A stretch of DNA of 59,820 nucleotides from CAOJBM01 sp051872535 (lineage in GTDB: Bacteria; Bacillota_I; Bacilli_A; RF39; UBA660), in NCBI GenBank assembly GCA_051872535.1, contig JBJEDY010000023.1, positions 1 to 59,820 on the forward strand, given 5' to 3'. A program made the position numbers and the translations under genes. The notes beneath the pieces were generated by a model. It saw only the letters and a program-made list of their open reading frames with translations, searched no databases and was not told where the DNA came from. This document shows, piece after piece, positions 53,987-59,820 of the stretch. Each line of letters opens with the position of its first letter. The first letter of the stretch is position 1.

Positions 53987-54785
53987 CTTGATATATTGGA
54001 ATGATGATTTTATCTTTTGGACCTATATTACTAATATCATTATACTCTTCAATAAGGCTCATATTAACATTATATAGTTTACAAACCGTCTCTATAGTTT
54101 CTTCTTCTTTTAAAATATGTACATGATAAGTGACATATTCACTTTTTTCCGCTGTTTCATCTTTAATATCTTCTTTAATATTCTCTTCTACGATATTATT
54201 GTCATCAATCTCAACAATATCTTCTTGCGGTTTAATTACTTCGGATAAAATGGCATTTTCTCTTACATTTTCTTTTATTTCAGGTTCTTCTTTTATTTCA
54301 GGTTCTTCTTTTATTTCAGGTTCTTCTTTTATTTCTGGTTCTTCTTTTATTTCTGACTCTTCTTTTATTTCTCTGTCCTCCAATAATTCATTAGCTTCCT
54401 TTAAAAAATCACTAGGATCTTCTACCTCTTCTTCTGTAGGCATTATTATTTCTTTTCTTTCTTCCTTAATTCTTTCTCCTATTAAACTATATTCTATTTT
54501 TACTTCCAAAATATCTCCTTTAAAATCATATGTAAAATCTTCAATTTCCATTTTTATAGAATCCAAATCAATGTCATCATCAATATCAATACTAAATGGT
54601 AAAGAATATTTAAAATCTTCCTTATTAACACTTAATTCATGACTTTTATACTCTCCTGTTACAACAAATTCGCCCTTAATTGTATTATTTACAATATTAT
54701 AGTTATGTTCTAATGAAATACTAGATATTTCGGCAATATTTGTTTTGAAAACTATTTCTTTACTAAAAGGTATCACACTTTTCAT
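53979..54785 (-). CDS. spoVID: SpoVID-like spore coat assembly protein with LysM
   Basis: This 268-residue protein has an N-terminal SpoVID-type beta domain (VIPFSKEIVFKTNIAEISSISLEH to about 125), an acidic linker with five EPEIKE repeats (about 140-170), and a C-terminal LysM (YHVHILKEEETIETVCKLYNVNMSLIEEYN) typical of SpoVID and SafA. SpoVID is recruited to the forespore surface by SpoIVA and encases the coat in Bacillus. It is shorter than the 575-residue Bacillus protein. ATG 54785 follows GAGGGAGAGG. Its place beside ysxE supports the call. Confidence 0.88.
   Translation of the reverse strand: MKSVIPFSKEIVFKTNIAEISSISLEHNYNIVNNTIKGEFVVTGEYKSHELSVNKEDFKYSLPFSIDIDDDIDLDSIKMEIEDFTYDFKGDILEVKIEYSLIGERIKEERKEIIMPTEEEVEDPSDFLKEANELLEDREIKEESEIKEEPEIKEEPEIKEEPEIKEEPEIKENVRENAILSEVIKPQEDIVEIDDNNIVEENIKEDIKDETAEKSEYVTYHVHILKEEETIETVCKLYNVNMSLIEEYNDISNIGPKDKIIIPIYQDE
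54271..54370 (-). repeat. 18-bp tandem repeat in spoVID (EPEIKE units)
   Basis: About five and a half copies of an 18-base unit (TTTTATTTCAGGTTCTTC) encode the Glu-Pro-Glu-Ile-Lys-Glu linker. In-frame unit loss or gain would change linker length without breaking the gene. Confidence 0.85.
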
Positions 54786-54879
54786 AATATCCTCTCCCTC
54801 TAATTAATGATATGAATAATTATATATCTTAGAACCAAAAATAGATTAATGCTACTTTTTCAACTTTTCCTACCCATAT

Positions 54880-54912
54880 AAAAAATCCTCTTACTATCGT
54901 AAAAGGAATTTT
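54880..54912 (-). terminator. Terminator of lon
   Basis: CCTCTTAC and GTAAAAGG pair with one mismatch and A/T flanks around a TATC loop; on the minus strand ATTTTTTAT follows. It ends the lon unit before spoVID. Confidence 0.7.
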
Positions 54913-54963
54913 TACTTAACATTTAACCAACCAATAAACTAAATAAAATCTAATATGTCGAAA

Positions 54964-57291
54964 TCAATCTAATTTTTTAAACAAATAATTAAATATTTCT
55001 ATATAGTTACTTACTGGGATTATTTCTATAGTATTTAAAATTTGAGTTGGAATATCATCTAAATCAGCTAAATTGGCTATTGGAATAAAAATCTTATTGA
55101 CATCTTTGTTATATGCACCAATAATCTTTTCTTTTAACCCACCAATTTTTAGAATATCTCCTCGCAATGTAATTTCACCTGTCATAGCATAATTCTTTTC
55201 AACTACTTTATTTAGTAATAATGAAATAATAGCTGTAACTATAGTAACTCCAGCACTTGGACCATCTTTCTTAATAGCACCATCTAAAAAATGAATATGA
55301 ATTAAATTGTCATCAAATACTTTATTATCAATTTTAAATTCTTTAGCTTTACTTTTAATATAACTAATTGCAACTTTAACAGATTCATCCATCGATTGAC
55401 CAATCATACCAGTAATCATATAACTATCTTTAGACGGATACATTACTGCTTCTACAGGCATCATCATTCCACCATATGCTGTATAGGCAAGTCCATTAAC
55501 TAACCCAGGTACTAAAGTATAATTAGCTTCTACTAAATCATATTTAATTGGTCCTAAATATTTATCTAAATCACTCTTCTTAATAACTATCTTTTTGACA
55601 TCAATTTTCTTTTTTACAGATTCTGTAACTATCTTACGAACAATAGTTGATAATTGTCTTTGTAATTCTCTTACCCCAGCTTCTTTAGTATATTTATTAA
55701 TTATCATTCTAATAATATCATCATCAAACTTAATTAGAGAATTTTTTAACATATGTTCTTCAAATATCTTCGGTAGTAAATACTTTTTAGCAATATCAAT
55801 TTTCTCAAACTCTGTATAACTAGATAATTCAATTACTTCTAAACGATCTATTAAAGCTTCGGGAATAGTATCAAAAGAATTAGCAGTTAAAATGAACATA
55901 ACATTACTTAAATCAAATGGCTCTTCCACGTAATTATCGATAAACATTTTATTTTGTTCAGGATCCAATATATCTAATAATACAGCAGCTGGATCACCTT
56001 TATAATCTTTAACCATTTTGTCAACTTCATCAATCAAAATCAAAGGATTAGAAGTGTTACATTTTTTTATAGCTTGAATTATCTTACCAGTATTAGAGCC
56101 AATATAAGTTCTTCTATGACCAACTAATTCGCCACCATCATTTAATCCTCCAACGCTAATCTTATAAAACTCTTTATTTAGACTTTTAGCAATTCCCATT
56201 GCAAGAGATGTTTTACCTACCCCTGGAGGTCCAACTAAACAAATAATTGGACTTTTGAGATTTTTATTTCGTTTTTTAACAGCAATATATTCGACAATAC
56301 GATCTTTAATCTTATCAAGGCCGTAATGTGTACTATCTAAATATTTTTTTATTGCATCTAAATCGTTATTATCTTTACTAATAACACCCCATGGTAAAGA
56401 AATCACTAAATCTAAATAACTTCTAATCATTGACATTTCTGGACTAGATTCATTAGTATATTCCAGTTTTTTAACTTCTTTTAATAATTTATCTCTCGTA
56501 TTAGAAGATATATCTAATTCACTAATTACCTCCAAATATTTTGAAATAATTTCATCTTTAGCATTTTCTTCTCCAAGTTCTTTTTTAATACTTTCTATTT
56601 TTTCTCTTAATATGATTTCTTTTTGATTCTGTTCAAAATCATTTCGTAAAGCTTCATCAAGTTTTTCATCCAATTCAACAACTTGTAATTCAATATTTAA
56701 ATCATATATTAATGCATTAGCACGATGTAAAGCATTAATTTCTTCCATATAAAGCATTTTTTTATCTATTGAAAATGGTATAAAAGATGTAATAATATCT
56801 GTTAAACGATATAAATCATGTACTTCTCTAATATTACTTAAAATACTATTTGAGACATAAGGAGAAGCATTAATGTATTTTTCTAATACTTCTATCAATT
56901 TTCTTCTTAATGCTGTTTCTTCTATTACATCAAACTTTGGGAAATCAAGTTCCATAACATCTGCTTGTAATATTGATTTAATGTGTTTATTATTAAAATA
57001 ATTAAGAATTTTTACTCTTTTAAACCCACTAATTACAACTCTAAAATTACCATTGGGTAATTCTATCTTACTCTTAATCTTTCCTACTACACCGATACTA
57101 GGTAAATCGCTTACCTCTGGAGATTCCTCATACTGGTCTTTTGGACAAATAATTAATAATTGGTCATTATATTTATTAGTAGATAAATTAATTACTTTTG
57201 TACTACTATCATTATTAAGTTCTAGTCTTACTTCTTGAGTAGGGAGTAGTACCAATCCTTTAAGGAGCATTACTGGTAATGTATATTTCAT
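54964..57291 (-). CDS. lon: ATP-dependent protease Lon
   Basis: This 775-residue LonA has an N-terminal substrate-binding domain, an AAA+ module with Walker A GPPGVGKTSLAMGIA and Walker B NPLILIDEVDKM, and a protease domain with Ser in KDGPSAGVTIV and Lys in GGLKEKIIGAYN. It degrades damaged and regulatory proteins. ATG 57291 lies behind GGGAGGCG. A CtsR-type operator sits just upstream of its promoter, so it is likely heat-shock controlled. It lies between spoVID and tig, as in Bacillus but without clpX and the hem genes. Confidence 0.96.
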   Translation of the reverse strand: MKYTLPVMLLKGLVLLPTQEVRLELNNDSSTKVINLSTNKYNDQLLIICPKDQYEESPEVSDLPSIGVVGKIKSKIELPNGNFRVVISGFKRVKILNYFNNKHIKSILQADVMELDFPKFDVIEETALRRKLIEVLEKYINASPYVSNSILSNIREVHDLYRLTDIITSFIPFSIDKKMLYMEEINALHRANALIYDLNIELQVVELDEKLDEALRNDFEQNQKEIILREKIESIKKELGEENAKDEIISKYLEVISELDISSNTRDKLLKEVKKLEYTNESSPEMSMIRSYLDLVISLPWGVISKDNNDLDAIKKYLDSTHYGLDKIKDRIVEYIAVKKRNKNLKSPIICLVGPPGVGKTSLAMGIAKSLNKEFYKISVGGLNDGGELVGHRRTYIGSNTGKIIQAIKKCNTSNPLILIDEVDKMVKDYKGDPAAVLLDILDPEQNKMFIDNYVEEPFDLSNVMFILTANSFDTIPEALIDRLEVIELSSYTEFEKIDIAKKYLLPKIFEEHMLKNSLIKFDDDIIRMIINKYTKEAGVRELQRQLSTIVRKIVTESVKKKIDVKKIVIKKSDLDKYLGPIKYDLVEANYTLVPGLVNGLAYTAYGGMMMPVEAVMYPSKDSYMITGMIGQSMDESVKVAISYIKSKAKEFKIDNKVFDDNLIHIHFLDGAIKKDGPSAGVTIVTAIISLLLNKVVEKNYAMTGEITLRGDILKIGGLKEKIIGAYNKDVNKIFIPIANLADLDDIPTQILNTIEIIPVSNYIEIFNYLFKKLD

Positions 57292-57323
57292 GACTCGCCT
57301 CCCAATTGACTAACATAATGGTT

Positions 57324-57373
57324 ATTATATAAGTTAATACTTTATTTGTAAATCTTTTTGACACTATTTGACG
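57324..57373 (-). promoter_or_regulatory. lon promoter with CtsR-like operator
   Basis: On the minus strand TTTACA (57347-57352) and TATAAT (57324-57329) have a 17-base spacer. Five bases upstream is CGTCAAATAGTGTCAAA (57357-57373), two GTCAAA heptads three bases apart, the CtsR recognition form. Both heptads differ from RGTCAAA in the first base only. Confidence 0.75.
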
Positions 57374-57374
57374 C

Positions 57375-57406
57375 TAAAAAAATATTACCAATGTTTGGTA
57401 ATATTT
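57375..57406 (-). terminator. Terminator of 57410-58399
   Basis: AAATATTACCA (57380-57390) pairs with TGGTAATATTT (57396-57406); on the minus strand TTTTTTTAG follows. It isolates lon from readthrough. Confidence 0.85.
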
Positions 57407-57409
57407 AAT

Positions 57410-58399
57410 TTAGTACTTAATATCTGTTTTTTTTATTTCAATTACAGGTCGAACACTATTATTAGTTGAGGCTACACCATATGCCATATCTTCTCCAACA
57501 TTACGATAAAGTGAATAAACATCCCAAACTAAATTTGTTTTTTGTTCATAAGGAGATTCCAACCAATATCCACGACTTATTATATTATCTGAAGAATACT
57601 TTGTATTCTCTAATAAAAATATACAATAATCTAACTCTCCAAGTTTTCTTTTACCAATAACGATCCTACATGCATTATTTAACTCTTGAACAGTTAATAA
57701 TCTAGCTGCATATCCACTATAATCAAATATTTGTAAACTCCCTGATAAAGTAGTAGAAGATCCTACTTCAGTTAAAATCATACGATTATCATTTTTCAAT
57801 TTGACATTTTTCCATTGTTCTAATGTTGGTAACTGTTTAACAGCTGTTACTGGACCTTCATTGTTTATATTATTTAAATCATATGCATACATTGTACTAT
57901 TTGATGCCATTCCATCTGAAACATTATTATAATAAATTAAAACTGCTGTATCTCCTTCAAAAGATTTAGTACTAGTATTGTAGTAATCAGACACATAATA
58001 AAATCTTTCTGTTACTTCATCATAAAGGCCATCATCATTAACATCGCATGTAAATGCATCCCCTGGAATTAATACACCGTTAGAAATAGTTTCATTACCA
58101 TATACAATTGTAGCACCATTGTTATAACCAGTAGCACTACATCCCCAATTAGTTCTTGAACAAATTTCTGTATGTAATGATGTTGCCCTTATACATTTTG
58201 GTGTTCCAGTTGGATCTCCTACGTTATTAGCTTTATTATACAATTCTTCTAAAGCTTCTTGTACATTTGTCTTATCTGTTTTACCACTACTAAAAGTAAT
58301 ATTCCTGGCACTTGTTACTAATGCTGCTGTTACTGTTAGAGTGGAAAGCACTAAAACGATTACTCCTAATACAATTATGTTTTTGACTTTATTATGCAC
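57410..58399 (-). CDS. Secreted surface protein with DUF6273-like C-part (329 aa)
   Basis: This 329-residue protein has an N-terminal membrane helix or signal (IIVLGVIVLVLSTLTVTAALV), a short helix (KTNVQEALEELYNKA), then a beta-rich, Asn/Tyr-rich secreted domain with Cys at CIRATSLHTEICSRTNWGC. A C-terminal module follows with YWLESPY and NSVRPVIEIKK, related to the end of the 416-residue protein at 51534-52784. Function unknown. The start is GTG 58399 with a weak GAGATGG. Its promoter region holds a G7 tract. Confidence 0.85.
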   Translation of the reverse strand: MHNKVKNIIVLGVIVLVLSTLTVTAALVTSARNITFSSGKTDKTNVQEALEELYNKANNVGDPTGTPKCIRATSLHTEICSRTNWGCSATGYNNGATIVYGNETISNGVLIPGDAFTCDVNDDGLYDEVTERFYYVSDYYNTSTKSFEGDTAVLIYYNNVSDGMASNSTMYAYDLNNINNEGPVTAVKQLPTLEQWKNVKLKNDNRMILTEVGSSTTLSGSLQIFDYSGYAARLLTVQELNNACRIVIGKRKLGELDYCIFLLENTKYSSDNIISRGYWLESPYEQKTNLVWDVYSLYRNVGEDMAYGVASTNNSVRPVIEIKKTDIKY

Positions 58400-58431
58400 A
58401 ATACCATCTCTACTTTACATTTTATACTAGT

Positions 58432-58457
58432 ATTGTACCCCCCCGGAACTTTGTCAA
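58432..58457 (-). promoter_or_regulatory. Promoter-like hexamers with a G7 spacer tract
   Basis: On the minus strand TTGACA (58452-58457) and TACAAT (58432-58437) are 14 bases apart, and seven of those are an unbroken G run (58438-58444). The spacing is three short of the normal 17. A weaker -10 (AATACT) lies at a 17-base spacing. Slippage in the G run could retune the promoter. Confidence 0.6.
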
Positions 58458-58482
58458 TAAAAAAGAACTATTACTAGTTCTC
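58458..58482 (-). terminator. Terminator of tig
   Basis: AGAACTA (58464-58470) pairs with TAGTTCT (58475-58481); on the minus strand TTTTTTATTG follows. Confidence 0.8.
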
Positions 58483-59718
58483 TTTTAAAATTTCTATTGC
58501 TTTACGCATTTTCATATCGTATTTAACAACATCAAGTCCACCAAATTGAGATATAAATTCTTCTTTTGGCATTCCATATTCAGTAGCCATTTTTTCAGCT
58601 TCTGCTTCTGCATCTTTATCGTTTATTTCAATCTTTTCAGCTTCAGCAATACCTTCTAATAAATATCTATAATGTACTCTTTTTGATGCTTCTGGTTCCA
58701 TTTGTTTATGCAAATCTTCATGAGTTTGACCACTAAATTGCAAGTATTGATCAATTGATAAACCTTGCATCTTTAATTGACTTGCAAATTGATTCATCAT
58801 TCTATGAACTTCATCATCAATGATTTCTTCGTTTATTTCACCTTTCATATTTTTACTAGCTGCTTCTAAACAATCATTGATATACTTATCATCAGCTTCT
58901 GCTTGTTTCTTAGATTCTAATGCTTTCTTAACTTCCTCATTAAACTCTTCTTCAGTTTCGATATTGTCATAACCTAAATCTTTATAGAAATCTTTATTAA
59001 TTTCTGGCAAAACTCTTTCCTTAATTTCTTTAACTGTAACTTTAAATGTAACCTTCTTATTAGCAAGTTCTGGAGTATAGTTTTCAGGGAAAGTTAGTTC
59101 TAAATCTTTAGTTTCTCCAACTTTCATCCCTACTACACCTTCTTCAAATCCAGGAATAAATGTATGAGAACCAATTTCAAGAGGATAGTTAGCACCAGTA
59201 CCACCTTCTAGTACTTTACCATCTACAACTCCTTCAAAATCAATTACAGCTGTATTTCCTTCTACAACTTCGCCATTTTCCTTAATAACTACTTCAGCAA
59301 ATCGAGAACATAATCTAGCTACTTCTTCTTCAATTTCCTTTTTAGTTACTTTAATCGCATCTTTTTTAACACCTAAATCTTTATATTTACCAATCTTAAT
59401 TTCTGGCTTAGTAATGATTGTAAAAACATATTTAACATGTTTTTCATCAATTTCTTTAATATCGATCTTTGGTTCACAAACAGGAATTAATTTTTCATCT
59501 CTTAAAACATTATTGTAAGCAGTAGATAAAGCAGCATCCACAGCATCAGCATATAATGATTCAATACCCATTTTCTTTATATAAACATCTTTAGGAATAC
59601 TACCTTTTCTAAATCCATCAATTTTTGCGTTTTTAACAGCTTTTTTAAAAGATGCATCTAAAGCACTTTCCCATTCTTTTCCTTTTACTTCTATTTCTAT
59701 TTCATGTACATTTTTCAT
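58474..59718 (-). CDS. tig: Trigger factor
   Basis: This 414-residue ribosome-bound chaperone and peptidyl-prolyl isomerase has the ribosome signature GFRKGSIP in its N-terminal domain, then the FKBP-type domain (VIDFEGVVDGKVLEGGTG, GFEEGVVGMKVGE, about 145-235) and the C-terminal helical chaperone arms. It is slightly shorter than usual at the N-terminus (starts MKNVHEIEIEV). The start is ATG 59718 behind GGAGGAG. tig upstream of lon is a Bacillus-type order; clpX, which usually comes between, is missing here. Confidence 0.95.
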   Translation of the reverse strand: MKNVHEIEIEVKGKEWESALDASFKKAVKNAKIDGFRKGSIPKDVYIKKMGIESLYADAVDAALSTAYNNVLRDEKLIPVCEPKIDIKEIDEKHVKYVFTIITKPEIKIGKYKDLGVKKDAIKVTKKEIEEEVARLCSRFAEVVIKENGEVVEGNTAVIDFEGVVDGKVLEGGTGANYPLEIGSHTFIPGFEEGVVGMKVGETKDLELTFPENYTPELANKKVTFKVTVKEIKERVLPEINKDFYKDLGYDNIETEEEFNEEVKKALESKKQAEADDKYINDCLEAASKNMKGEINEEIIDDEVHRMMNQFASQLKMQGLSIDQYLQFSGQTHEDLHKQMEPEASKRVHYRYLLEGIAEAEKIEINDKDAEAEAEKMATEYGMPKEEFISQFGGLDVVKYDMKMRKAIEILKEN

Positions 59719-59741
59719 TTTTTCTCCTCCAATACTCCCAT

Positions 59742-59770
59742 ATTATACCTTAAAACTAACATTTCTACAA
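59742..59770 (-). promoter_or_regulatory. Promoter of tig
   Basis: On the minus strand TTGTAG (59765-59770) and TATAAT (59742-59747) are separated by 17 bases. Confidence 0.6.
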
Positions 59771-59772
59771 TA

Positions 59773-59801
59773 AAAATCGACTAGTTCAACTAGTCGTTTT
59801 T
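59773..59801. terminator. Bidirectional hairpin upstream of tig
   Basis: CGACTAG (59778-59784) pairs with CTAGTCG (59790-59796), flanked by AAAAA and TTTTT. It probably ends a minus-strand gene that lies beyond the window. Confidence 0.75.
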
Positions 59802-59820
59802 AAGTGACCCTATAAGGGTA

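Noticed and set aside
54271..54370. Tandem repeats as a CRISPR array
   Set aside because: The units are 18 bases long, directly abutting and without spacers, and they encode a protein linker.
54130..54642. Plus-strand 170-codon open frame opposite spoVID
   Set aside because: It is a Ser/Ile-rich shadow created by the Glu/Lys-rich repeats on the other strand and has no ribosome site.
1..59820. Mollicute-type code with UGA for Trp
   Set aside because: Trp is encoded by UGG throughout, and UGA ends several genes at sensible places, such as cpsC and the acetyltransferase.
1..59820. tRNA or rRNA genes
   Set aside because: No cloverleaf-like or TTCGA-containing G+C-rich stretch was found. The G+C-rich islands are the T-box and 6S RNA.
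59797..59820. End of a further minus-strand gene
   Set aside because: The hairpin at 59773-59801 suggests one ends beyond the window, but only about 20 bases are visible and no frame can be identified.

Overview
The window is AT-rich DNA (roughly 27-28 percent G+C by eye) from a low-GC Gram-positive bacterium. Gene order, strong AGGAGG/AGGTG ribosome sites, a T-box leader, a 6S RNA, a CtsR-type operator and many Bacillus-type genes (spoVB, comN, rel, dtd, hisS, aspS, rarA, mnmA, nusB, xseAB, spoIVB, ylbJ, ylbL, spoVID, ysxE, lon, tig) place it in the Firmicutes/Bacilli. Small genes and missing partners in otherwise conserved clusters suggest an uncultured, partly reduced gut-type lineage near the Erysipelotrichia/RF39 groups. 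That placement is inference. UGA is used as a stop and Trp is UGG, so the code is standard (table 11).

Layout. 1-3.5 kb: spoVB (partial), comN, rel and dtd, in the Bacillus order. 3.5-11.8 kb: a T-box-led operon hisS-aspS1-aspS2-gatC-gatA-gatB. 11.8-19.8 kb: a HerA-like ATPase, 6S RNA, tcdA, an unknown gene, gpsA, rarA, a tyrosine recombinase, a 47-residue basic protein and a ZIP metal transporter. 19.8-20.4 kb: the longest non-coding stretch. 20.4-25.8 kb: an HTH regulator with its own operator, mnmA, a SpoIIM-like protein, a 30-residue DUF4044 protein and three unknown genes. 25.9-41.3 kb: an exopolysaccharide/capsule locus on the minus strand (WbuB-like GT4, acetyltransferase, two more GT4, Wzy, GT2-like, Wzx, priming sugar transferase, CpsA-type LCP, VanZ, CpsC, CpsD, CpsB) interrupted by a thioester surface adhesin and a flavoprotein. 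41.4-50.5 kb: spoIVB, xseB, xseA, nusB, mutS, an HD protein, ylbL and ylbJ with small unknowns. 50.4-53.1 kb: a prepilin-like and surface-protein cluster. 53.1-59.8 kb: ysxE, spoVID, lon, a secreted protein and tig.

The strongest story is the tRNA operon. The two tandem AspRS differ at the two anticodon-domain positions known to separate discriminating from non-discriminating enzymes (Leu/Lys in copy 1, His/Gly in copy 2). They are followed directly by the GatCAB amidotransferase. The T-box, although in front of hisS, carries UGGC (matching a G discriminator, as in tRNA-Asn/Asp and not tRNA-His) and an AAC in its apparent specifier loop. The operon therefore looks like an Asn-tRNA(Asn) supply line sensed through uncharged tRNA-Asn. 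The two aspS copies also share a perfect 257-bp block, a sign of gene conversion.

Other points of interest are a Rel enzyme whose ppGpp-hydrolase motifs are substituted, a G7 tract between promoter hexamers of a secreted protein, a perfect 28-bp palindromic divergent promoter, an HTH regulator with an operator overlapping its own -35, and several unknown small genes. No tRNA, rRNA, CRISPR array or intact insertion sequence was seen.
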